64,000 bases of DNA from Oscillospiraceae bacterium (GTDB lineage Bacteria > Bacillota > Clostridia > Oscillospirales > Ruminococcaceae), in assembly GCA_029007035.1 (NCBI GenBank), contig JAQXHC010000012.1, forward strand, positions 1 to 64,000. Direction: 5' to 3'. Numbering within the stretch: the first letter of the stretch is position 1; every line of letters begins with the position of its first letter. The position numbers and the translations under genes were made by a program. Under the pieces are notes generated by a model, which searched no databases, was not told the DNA's origin, and saw only the letters and a list, made by a program, of their open reading frames with translations. Below, in pieces: positions 23,733 to 31,856 of this stretch.

Positions 23733-26489
23733 TCAGCTGTTTAAATAGCTTTCCGGCAGTTCAGCAGTTATTTTGGCGAGATATTTCTGAATTGAAACTG
23801 CGTCGCTTCCGTTTACTCCGTCACCGTTTTTGTAAACATCGGCATTGAGCAGACCCTGAGTACTTATCGGATTTGTATCGGGCGATGAAGCGTAGCACAT
23901 AATCGCTACAACATCATTGATGTCAACTGTTCCGCTTACATCTGCGTCACCCCAAAGAGGCTTGTCATCGGATGTATCACCTGCGGATGTACCGTCCGGT
24001 TCAGTTCCCCAAATAAGCTTTCCGTCTGCATAAAGGGTAATTTTATCGGTAATCTGAGCAGCATCGTTATCATCCTCAAAGCTTACAAGATCACCGTAGC
24101 TGTAGTCATTTGTCGAATCCCAGACTGTATCATAGGTTTCAGGATTCATCTTGTTAAGAAGTCCGAACTGGTATACTCTGCTGCCGTAGAAATCGCAGTT
24201 CTGCCATGAAATTTCAATGTAATATGTGCCTTTGTCATCATATTTTACTGGCTCGGAAATTAATGCCTGATTCTTGCCGTCGGTAAAACTCTTTTCCTGA
24301 TCGTAATCAACTCTGGTTTCAATATAACTTATATCCTCGCCTATTTCAAGCTGTTCACCAATATTGAAATAGTAACGTGCTTTTAAGTCGCTTTCAAATC
24401 TGGGAGGATTAACGGTTCTGTTATGGACAACAATTTTAATCTGAATACCTGCATCGGTTTCCTGCGCTTTGCCGCCGGAGATGTAAAGACCTGTGGGAAG
24501 GGGATTTCCGTCCGCATCTACCTGGTCGTATCCAGCTGCATTTTCCGACATATCAAAATTTTCAATTATGCTATTCTTATCAGCAAGTTCCTTACCTTCT
24601 GCTCCGTAGAAGCAATATAATCCTGCAAGGTCACCGGTAAGTCCGGCGTTGTAATCGTCAGTAACTTCATTGTAGATATAATCCTTTGTTATGTCGCTGT
24701 GGAAGTCATCAAGGTCAGGACCTCCGACAAGCGCGCCCCAAAGTGTATGAACCTGTACAATTGGATCGTCCATGCTCTGCGTGGGAGAACAGTGGGATGA
24801 ACGGTGATGGGGCTGTGAGGCATAATTGTGTTCGTATCCGACAATGTAAGAATAACCCATCGGATTGTCGCCAAGAATGTACTCCATCTGATCCTTTGCC
24901 CACTCTGCGAAAATCATATCTCCGGTTTCTTTAGTGTAGACCATTGCCTGAAGACCTGCTGCAGTATTGTAACGCGCACTTCCATATCCGGCTACAACTG
25001 CATATCCCTCCGGGGATTTTGCGATAAAGTTTCCTCCGTTTTCGGGAAGGTCAGGAATATCCGCAGGATCAATAGTCTGGTTCCAAATCAGGTCATCCAT
25101 ACCAAAGTATTTGTGAGTGGTTGTGGGGACATAATAATTTGCCGTTTTAGCAGTTTCTTCGTCTACACCGGACCAGAATTCAAGATTCCAGCGGAAAATG
25201 TACCAGTCGCGGGCAGTATTTGTAACAGGAGCAAGTTTTGCGAAAACTCCGCCCCAAACTGTATCCCAGCAGTGAACCCAGATATTCTGCCAGCAGTTGC
25301 CGGTATCGGTCATAATACGCTTGAGATAGCCAGTGTAGGGATGCGCTCCCTTGTCATTTGTTGTACTCTCATCGACGGCGACGATATCGTCTATATAATC
25401 GTAGTTTTCGGTACAGTAATAGAGCCATACAGCAGCCCAGGCAAGCTCGTCGTAATCATAGCTTGATGTGTAGAATCCGCCATCATAGCCGAGGCTGGTA
25501 GCGGTAGGCGTTGTACCCGGTTTCCATTCCTCGGAGTGCGTCTCTACAGCAAAGTTGTAGAGTGCAACAGCATAATCAAGGGATTTCTGAGCATACTCAG
25601 GGTCTGTGTCCTTGAAATTGAGATAGTTTATGGCAAGAGAAGCCGCAGCGCCTGCACACTGGTCGGAGGCAGGCATTTCGGTCGTTGCAAAATAAGCCGG
25701 TCTTTTAACTCCGCATGAAGAAGATGCAACATAAGTTCCGTCGACCTGCAATTCGGGAGCACACCAGTAGTTATGGTCGTTATTTCCTTCACCGACCTGA
25801 TAGCAGTATGCCACAACGTTGCCATCGTCATTGAGAAATGTCGCTTTCATGAAATAATCGTTAATCCAGCGAAGTTCATCCTCGACGTGTTTCTGTAAAC
25901 CTGTTTCTATATAGGAATCGCGGAATTCATAATAGCCCCAGCCTACGGTTGAAGCTGAGTAGCTTCCGGGCAGACCAAATTTAACATGGTCGCCTGCGTC
26001 ATGCCAGCCGCCTGTAAGGTCAACACAGCCGTCTCCGTCAGGATCGAGAAATTCCCGGTTGGCTTCAATGAATTCGGTTGACATATTCACTCCGACATAT
26101 AATCCCTCGGCAGCACTTGCGCCTCCGTCTCCATTGCCGTCATATTCTCCGAGTCCGTCATCATCGTCCTCATCCTTTTTTTCATCGTCAACGGGTTTGC
26201 CTTTATTTACGGTAGGCATAGGATCCATCGGCTGAAGCGGGATTACAGAATCCTTGACATGACAGTTGCCTCTCCACGAATAATAGCCGTCATCGGCAAC
26301 TTCGTCGCCGCATTTGTTTGCGTCGTAGAAGCAAAGTGCAAGCTGAAGAGCTTCGGCAAAATTGTCGTAGTTGTTCGGGTTATTCTCATCAATTACCGCA
26401 GCGTTAAGTGGTAACGCCGCAGAGGACGCGATAACTGCACAGCCTGAAATTACTGCGACTGCAGATTTCAGAAATTTTTTAATCTTCAT
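23733..26489 (-). CDS. cellulosomal GH9 cellulase with CBM3-like module and dockerin
   Basis: A 918-residue secreted enzyme. It has a signal peptide (1-30), then a GH9 (alpha/alpha)6 catalytic domain with nucleophile/base motif DAGDHVKF (DAGD at 164-167) and an acid/base Glu in NEVTDDYNAGL near the end of the domain. The domain is split: the start (FAEALQLAL...SWRGN, about 44-76) is separated from DLTGGW by an acidic, low-complexity insertion of about 75 residues. After the catalytic domain comes a CBM3c-like beta-sandwich (about 655-810) and a type I dockerin (about 845-910) with two Ca-binding repeats (DADVSGTVDIND and a partner). The GH9-CBM3c layout is typical of processive endoglucanases. 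The ribosome binding site is AGGAAAGGA. Confidence 0.93.
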   Translation of the reverse strand: MKIKKFLKSAVAVISGCAVIASSAALPLNAAVIDENNPNNYDNFAEALQLALCFYDANKCGDEVADDGYYSWRGNCHVKDSVIPLQPMDPMPTVNKGKPVDDEKKDEDDDDGLGEYDGNGDGGASAAEGLYVGVNMSTEFIEANREFLDPDGDGCVDLTGGWHDAGDHVKFGLPGSYSASTVGWGYYEFRDSYIETGLQKHVEDELRWINDYFMKATFLNDDGNVVAYCYQVGEGNNDHNYWCAPELQVDGTYVASSSCGVKRPAYFATTEMPASDQCAGAAASLAINYLNFKDTDPEYAQKSLDYAVALYNFAVETHSEEWKPGTTPTATSLGYDGGFYTSSYDYDELAWAAVWLYYCTENYDYIDDIVAVDESTTNDKGAHPYTGYLKRIMTDTGNCWQNIWVHCWDTVWGGVFAKLAPVTNTARDWYIFRWNLEFWSGVDEETAKTANYYVPTTTHKYFGMDDLIWNQTIDPADIPDLPENGGNFIAKSPEGYAVVAGYGSARYNTAAGLQAMVYTKETGDMIFAEWAKDQMEYILGDNPMGYSYIVGYEHNYASQPHHRSSHCSPTQSMDDPIVQVHTLWGALVGGPDLDDFHSDITKDYIYNEVTDDYNAGLTGDLAGLYCFYGAEGKELADKNSIIENFDMSENAAGYDQVDADGNPLPTGLYISGGKAQETDAGIQIKIVVHNRTVNPPRFESDLKARYYFNIGEQLEIGEDISYIETRVDYDQEKSFTDGKNQALISEPVKYDDKGTYYIEISWQNCDFYGSRVYQFGLLNKMNPETYDTVWDSTNDYSYGDLVSFEDDNDAAQITDKITLYADGKLIWGTEPDGTSAGDTSDDKPLWGDADVSGTVDINDVVAIMCYASSPDTNPISTQGLLNADVYKNGDGVNGSDAVSIQKYLAKITAELPESYLNS

Positions 26490-26597
26490 ACTTATTCCTT
26501 TCCTGGAAGCGGCGTAATGAAAATATTCTGTGTTGCTTCTCAGCCGTTTCCGATATATTTTTAGGCACGAAATTCAATCTGAATCCGTCCTTATGAA

Positions 26598-26897
26598 TCA
26601 TATCAGATTTTTCTCTTTGAGCCGCTTGAAAACAATGTTATATCCGTCATTTCCGTCTTTAAGAGAGCGGTTAACACGGCTGATCGTAGCAGTACTTGCA
26701 CCTGTATCACTTACAATGCTGTTATACACGCGGTGCTCGTCAAGTAATTTTGCTACCTGAAGTCTCTGTGCAAAAGACTTTAGTTCTATGCTCGTGCAGA
26801 GGTCATCAAAGAATTTATAGCACTCCTCAACAGATTCAAGTGAAACAATTGCTTCAAACAACAGATCCATACTTTCTGATTTTATTTTATCGATCAT
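26598..26897 (-). CDS. YerC/YecD-type TrpR-like regulator
   Basis: A 99-residue small helical protein of the YerC/YecD (Trp repressor-like) family. The helix-turn-helix lies near residues 58-80 (LLDEHRVYNSIVSDTGASTATISRVNRSL). Targets and ligand are unknown for most members. It precedes the GH9 cellulase gene on the same strand by 108 bp, so it may be co-transcribed or may regulate nearby genes; this is inference. It has its own good promoter at 26947-26975. Confidence 0.87.
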   Translation of the reverse strand: MIDKIKSESMDLLFEAIVSLESVEECYKFFDDLCTSIELKSFAQRLQVAKLLDEHRVYNSIVSDTGASTATISRVNRSLKDGNDGYNIVFKRLKEKNLI

Positions 26898-26946
26898 AAT
26901 TTAAATACACTCCTGCTCTGCGGTATTGACCGCTTTTTCTTTTTAC

Positions 26947-26975
26947 ATTTTAGCACAATAAAACGTAAAAGTAAA
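26947..26975 (-). promoter_or_regulatory. promoter of the YerC-type regulator gene
   Basis: TTTACT (26970-26975), 17-bp spacer, TAAAAT (26947-26952), about 50 bp before the start codon. Confidence 0.6.
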
Positions 26976-27141
26976 GACCTTTTTTAATTATTATTTTTTA
27001 ACTATATTATTTGCGATAAAATAAAAAACGAAACAGGGTGTTGCTGTGCGTAATTTATCATATTACTATTTGTAATATTTAAGAAATCTATTACATATAT
27101 TATCATATTTTAAAAAAATAGTAAAGCAAAAATTTGTTAAA

Positions 27142-27158
27142 GCTATGAATTTCATAGC
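27142..27158. repeat. 17-bp palindrome GCTATGAA-T-TTCATAGC
   Basis: A perfect 8-1-8 inverted repeat in the divergent region between the YerC-type gene and lon. The size and symmetry are typical of a dimeric repressor operator. It is about 160 bp upstream of the lon promoter. The cognate regulator is unknown. Confidence 0.5.
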
Positions 27159-27299
27159 ATTGCACTAAAAATATATGACTAAAATGTTAATATTGACCAA
27201 TTAATAATTATATATAATCAAATAATCGGCGCATTGACTTAATTTATGTCGGATTATTTATCATAAATTTAAATATGATCCAATAAATTATGATAACAC

Positions 27300-27328
27300 T
27301 TGCATTTTGTCTTTTTTTATAGTATAAT
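27300..27328 (+). promoter_or_regulatory. lon promoter
   Basis: TTGCAT (27300-27305), 17-bp spacer, TATAAT (27323-27328). It leaves a 5-prime leader of about 130 nt before lon. No HrcA/CIRCE or CtsR box was seen. Confidence 0.7.
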
Positions 27329-27464
27329 GTAAAGGCAAACCGAACTGATTTGATAAGTAAACATTCGGAGCATTTTAAAACTTCCGTGCGGAAATTCTGC
27401 TGTACGGTTGATTTTGAGTTCACATAATTACGAACTTGTTTCATTCTAAGGAAAATGGTGAAAT

Positions 27465-29816
27465 ATGGATAGAATTATTAAAAGTGAGAAAAATATAGAT
27501 AACAGCAACGTTTTTTATACTATCGCCATGCGCGGACTTGTTGCGTTTCCGAAAATGATTATGCACTTTGATGTTGCACGTGATAAATCCGTTAAAGCAG
27601 TCGAAAAGGCTATTGATGAGGGCGGAAAGATTTTTCTTGTCACACAGCATGAAACATATGTGGATAATCCCAAGGCTTCGGATTTGTATAAGGTTGGAGT
27701 TGTGGCGGAAATACGTCAGGTACTGAGACTTCCCGATAATATTGTTAAGATCCTTGTAGAGGGTGTATACAAAGCAAATCTTGTTCATCTGTATGATGAA
27801 GGCGATGTTCTGCGCGCTGAGGTCAAAAAAACCGTTTCGTATTCCCGTGCAAAGTATGATTCCGTTGAAGCGGAAGCACTGATGCGCTCGGTTAAGGATG
27901 TGTTTGAAAGATATGCTTCATTCTTTCCGAAAATGCCAAAGGAACTTATCGCTTCGGTTATGACTCAGGAATCGCCGATTAAGCTCTTTGAAACGGTCAC
28001 TTTTAACTGCAATCTCAATTATCGCGATAAGCAGACATTGCTGGAAGAATCAAATATTATTTCAAAGCTTTCGGTGCTTTTTGCCTGTCTTTCTTCAGAA
28101 GTGGAAATCCTTGAACTTGAGAATCTCATAAATGAGCAGACAAAAAACAGTATCGACAAGGGGCAGAAAGAATATTATCTGCGCGAACAGATGCGAGTAA
28201 TTCAGGAACAGCTCGGAGAGGACGAATCTGAAGAGGCTTACAGTTACATAAACGATATTATGTCTCTTAAAATTGATGAAAAAAGTCGTGAAAAGCTTTT
28301 AATGGAGGCTGACAGGCTTTTGAAACTCCCCCCTGCGTCACAGGAAGCGTTTGTAATCAAAAATTATCTTGATACAGTTCTTGAGCTCCCCTGGGGAAAA
28401 TATACAAAGTCAAAGATTACTCTGGAAAAAGCAGAAGCAATTCTTGAAAAAGATCACTACGGACTTAAAAAGGTCAAGGAACGAATCCTTGAGTATTTAG
28501 CGGTTCATATTCTCAATCCTGAGATAAAAGGACAGATTATTTGTCTTGCAGGTCCTCCCGGAATCGGTAAAACTTCGATTGCAAAATCAGTCGCAAAAGC
28601 TATGGGTCGAAGCTATGCACGCGTCTCTCTCGGCGGTGTGCGCGACGAAGCAGACATCAGAGGTCACAGGAAAACTTATGTAGGCGCTATGCCGGGACGT
28701 ATAATTACAGCTGTTCAGCAGGCTGAAACTTCAAATCCGCTCATTCTTCTTGATGAAATCGATAAGCTTTGCAGCGACATTAAAGGCGACCCCTCCTCGG
28801 CAATGCTTGAGGTTCTTGACAGCGAGCAGAATGACAGCTTCCGTGATCATTTTATTGAAGTACCGTTCGACCTCAGCAAAGCAGTTTTCATAACAACAGC
28901 CAACGATATTTCCGCTGTTCCTGCACCGCTGCTTGACCGTATGGAAGTTATTGAACTGCCGAGCTATACGGCAGAGGAAAAATTCCACATTGCAAAAAAT
29001 CATCTTATTCCAAAGCAGTTAAAAGAGCATGGTCTTAAGGCTTCACAGCTCAGAATTACCGATGATGCGGTAAGGGATATTATACAGTTTTATACCAAGG
29101 AAGCTGGAGTAAGAGGTCTTGAACGTTATATTGCTTCACTTTGCCGCAAATCAGCGAAGATGATCGCATCCGGTGATAAAAAACGTATTACAGTAAAACC
29201 CGATGACCTTCATGCTCTTCTCGGATTGAAAAAATATCTTCCCGATATTGCTTCACGAAAAAATCAAGTTGGTGTTGTAAACGGTCTTGCATGGACTTCC
29301 GTAGGCGGAGTTCTGATGCCAATGGAGGTAATTATTCTCAAGGGAACCGGAAAAATTGAGATTACTGGTTCACTTGGAGATGTAATGAAAGAAAGTGCCA
29401 AAATTGCCGTAAGCTATGTCAGAAGCATTGCAGAACAATACAATATTGATCCTGAATTTTACAAAAACAGCGATATTCATATCCATGCTCCGGAAGGAGC
29501 TGTTCCAAAGGATGGTCCGTCAGCAGGTGTTACGATGACAACGGCTCTTGTGTCAGCATTGTCGGATATTCCGGTTAAATGTGATGTTGCAATGACAGGA
29601 GAAATAACTCTTCACGGTAAGGTTCTGCCGATTGGCGGACTGCGCGAAAAGTCAATGGCGGCTTTTAAATCCGATATGAATACGGTTCTTATTCCTGCAG
29701 CCAATCTTCCCGATCTTGAAGATGTTGATCCTGTCGTTAAGGAAAAAATTCGGTTCATTGCCGTGGAAACACTCTCTGATGTACTTGAAAATGCACTTGA
29801 CAAGCCTACCGGCTGA
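27465..29816 (+). CDS. lon: ATP-dependent Lon protease
   Basis: A 783-residue LonA-type protease. It has an N-terminal substrate-recognition LON domain, a coiled-coil segment near 210-260, an AAA+ module with Walker A GPPGIGKT (about 363-370) and Walker B ILLDEID, and a C-terminal peptidase domain. The catalytic serine is in DGPSAGVTM and the lysine in LHGKVLPIGGLREK. It degrades misfolded and regulatory proteins in the cytoplasm. It is followed by ysxC after 23 bp, the same order as in Bacillus. Confidence 0.96.
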   Translation: MDRIIKSEKNIDNSNVFYTIAMRGLVAFPKMIMHFDVARDKSVKAVEKAIDEGGKIFLVTQHETYVDNPKASDLYKVGVVAEIRQVLRLPDNIVKILVEGVYKANLVHLYDEGDVLRAEVKKTVSYSRAKYDSVEAEALMRSVKDVFERYASFFPKMPKELIASVMTQESPIKLFETVTFNCNLNYRDKQTLLEESNIISKLSVLFACLSSEVEILELENLINEQTKNSIDKGQKEYYLREQMRVIQEQLGEDESEEAYSYINDIMSLKIDEKSREKLLMEADRLLKLPPASQEAFVIKNYLDTVLELPWGKYTKSKITLEKAEAILEKDHYGLKKVKERILEYLAVHILNPEIKGQIICLAGPPGIGKTSIAKSVAKAMGRSYARVSLGGVRDEADIRGHRKTYVGAMPGRIITAVQQAETSNPLILLDEIDKLCSDIKGDPSSAMLEVLDSEQNDSFRDHFIEVPFDLSKAVFITTANDISAVPAPLLDRMEVIELPSYTAEEKFHIAKNHLIPKQLKEHGLKASQLRITDDAVRDIIQFYTKEAGVRGLERYIASLCRKSAKMIASGDKKRITVKPDDLHALLGLKKYLPDIASRKNQVGVVNGLAWTSVGGVLMPMEVIILKGTGKIEITGSLGDVMKESAKIAVSYVRSIAEQYNIDPEFYKNSDIHIHAPEGAVPKDGPSAGVTMTTALVSALSDIPVKCDVAMTGEITLHGKVLPIGGLREKSMAAFKSDMNTVLIPAANLPDLEDVDPVVKEKIRFIAVETLSDVLENALDKPTG

Positions 29817-29839
29817 TTTACAGGGAAAGGAGAACTCCC

Positions 29840-30442
29840 ATGAACTATAATAAAGCGGAATTTACCGCGTCATACGGAAAATTTTCTCAGATTCCTCCTC
29901 CGGAAAGAATTGAAATTGCATTTGCAGGTCGTTCAAATGTTGGCAAATCTACTCTGATTAACAAACTCTTTAATCGGAAAAATCTTGCAAGGGTCAGCTC
30001 GGTTCCGGGCAAGACTGCGACAATAAATTTCTATGGCCTCGAAAATATCTACTTTGTTGATTTGCCGGGATACGGCTACGCAAAGGTAGCCAAATCAGAA
30101 AAGCAGCGGTGGTCTGAGCTTATTGAGGGATATCTTAATTCTGACCGTGATTTAAGACTTGTTTTCATGCTTGTTGATATGCGTCATGCCCCCACTGCCG
30201 ATGATATCCACATGATTAATTATCTTATCGATGAGGAACTGCCGTTTGTAATTGTTCTTACAAAAGCAGACAAGCTGAAAAAAACAGAACGGGAAAAACG
30301 TATGGCGGCTTTTGAAAATGAAATCCCGTATTTTGATGAAATCCATATTATTCCTTTTTCCTCGCAGACCTTCGAAGGGGTTGAGGAGCTTCGCGCCATT
30401 ATTGAAGAAATCGCGGAAGACAGTCAGGAAAATATGTATTAA
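29840..30442 (+). CDS. ysxC: ribosome biogenesis GTPase YsxC/EngB
   Basis: A 200-residue single-domain GTPase for 50S subunit assembly. G1 is GRSNVGKS (about 32-39), G3 is DLPGYGYAK (about 77-85), G4 is TKAD (about 144-147), and G5 (SS-type, PFSSQT) follows. AAAGGAG lies before ATG 29840. Usual length and usual lon neighbour. Confidence 0.95.
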   Translation: MNYNKAEFTASYGKFSQIPPPERIEIAFAGRSNVGKSTLINKLFNRKNLARVSSVPGKTATINFYGLENIYFVDLPGYGYAKVAKSEKQRWSELIEGYLNSDRDLRLVFMLVDMRHAPTADDIHMINYLIDEELPFVIVLTKADKLKKTEREKRMAAFENEIPYFDEIHIIPFSSQTFEGVEELRAIIEEIAEDSQENMY

Positions 30443-30458
30443 TGAAAGGAAGTTTAAT

Positions 30459-31757
30459 ATGTTTGTATCTGAGAATCTCGGCGTAAACGAAAAAGGACAT
30501 CTTACAGCCGGCGGAATTGACACCGTTGAGCTTGTCGCGGAATACGGAACTCCGCTTTATGTTATGGATGAGCAGGTAATAAGAGATGCCTGCCGTCGTT
30601 TCAAGAACAGTATTGACAAATACTACGGAGGAAAAGGTCTTGTCTGCTATGCGAGCAAGGCTTTCTCATGCCTTGAAATGTGCAGAATAATTGCCAGCGA
30701 GGGCATAGGACTTGATGTTGTTTCGTCAGGAGAGCTGTATACTGCTGTTAAAGCAGGATTCGACTGCTCAAAAATCGGATTTCACGGCAACAATAAGACT
30801 GCTGCCGAGCTTGAATATGCTATTGACTGCGGAGTCGGACACATAGTTGTGGATAACATCAGCGAGCTTTATATGCTTGAAGAAATTTCAAAGGCAAAGG
30901 GTGCAAAACCTTCGATTATGTTCCGAATTAAACCCGGAATTGACGCTCATACCCATGATTTTGTAAAAACCGGTCAGATTGACAGTAAATTCGGCTTTGC
31001 TCTTGAAACAGGAGAGGCTTTTGAAGCTGTTAAACAGGCAATTTCCTGCGAAAATATCGAGCTGAGCGGACTTCACTGCCATATTGGCTCGCAGATTTTT
31101 GATATTGCTCCTTTTGAGGAAGCGGCACGAGTTATGCTTGGATTTATCGCTAAGATTAAGAACGACCTGAACTACGAAATCAAGGAACTGAACCTCGGCG
31201 GAGGATTCGGAATCAAATATCTTAGTGAGCATGACCCATCTCCTTTTGAGACTTATATGGAACGAGTTTCAACTGTTGTCAAATCCGAATGCGAACAGCT
31301 TGGGATCAGTCAACCTGCAATTCTCATTGAACCCGGTCGTTCAATTGCTGCTCCTGCAGGATTAACTCTTTATACAGTCGGTTCACGCAAGGTGATTCCA
31401 AATATCCGTACATATCTTTCCGTCGACGGCGGAATGTGTGACAATCCACGATATATTCTTTATCAGTCGGAGTATGAAGCTGTTGTAGCTAACAAGGCAA
31501 ATGAGGAAAAGAGCGATAGAGTTACGATTGCCGGAAGATGCTGCGAAAGCGGTGATCTTATCGGCGAGAATATGCCCCTTCAGCATGCGGAATCGGGAGA
31601 TATAATCGCTGTATGCGCTACAGGTGCATATAATTATTCAATGTCTTCGAACTATAACAGAATTCCCAAACCTGCTGTTGTCTTTATTAATAATGGTAAA
31701 TCAAGACTCACTGTAAAACGCGAAACACTTGACGATATTATCAGAAACGATATCTGA
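30459..31757 (+). CDS. lysA: diaminopimelate decarboxylase
   Basis: A 432-residue fold type III PLP enzyme that decarboxylates meso-diaminopimelate to lysine. Schiff-base lysine K67 lies in YASKAF. Other motifs are HCHIGSQ (about 204-210), the phosphate-binding GGGFG (near 246), EPGRSI (near 290) and GRCCESGD (near 355), whose Cys contributes to the neighbouring active site. ATG 30459 has GAAAGGAAG upstream and sits 16 bp after the ysxC stop; the frame begins earlier, inside ysxC, and that part is rejected. Confidence 0.95.
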   Translation: MFVSENLGVNEKGHLTAGGIDTVELVAEYGTPLYVMDEQVIRDACRRFKNSIDKYYGGKGLVCYASKAFSCLEMCRIIASEGIGLDVVSSGELYTAVKAGFDCSKIGFHGNNKTAAELEYAIDCGVGHIVVDNISELYMLEEISKAKGAKPSIMFRIKPGIDAHTHDFVKTGQIDSKFGFALETGEAFEAVKQAISCENIELSGLHCHIGSQIFDIAPFEEAARVMLGFIAKIKNDLNYEIKELNLGGGFGIKYLSEHDPSPFETYMERVSTVVKSECEQLGISQPAILIEPGRSIAAPAGLTLYTVGSRKVIPNIRTYLSVDGGMCDNPRYILYQSEYEAVVANKANEEKSDRVTIAGRCCESGDLIGENMPLQHAESGDIIAVCATGAYNYSMSSNYNRIPKPAVVFINNGKSRLTVKRETLDDIIRNDI

Positions 31758-31856
31758 TAAGCAGCATAATTTCCGAAAAAATGATAGTCCGTGTCGGTAT
31801 AATATATTGCGCCGTACAAATATGTGCGGCGCGTATTTATAGCATTTCTTAAATGG

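Larger units (their letters stand above)
26898..27464. other. divergent AT-rich intergenic region
   Basis: About 565 bp between the YerC-type gene (-) and lon (+). It holds two promoters (26947-26975 minus and 27300-27328 plus), the palindrome at 27142-27158 and a 136-nt lon leader. No coding frame or known RNA family was recognised. The middle third is almost pure A/T. Confidence 0.6.

Noticed and set aside
30312-30458. N-terminal extension of lysA inside ysxC
   Set aside because: Runs out of frame through ysxC; ATG 30459 has the ribosome binding site and gives the normal LysA N-terminus.
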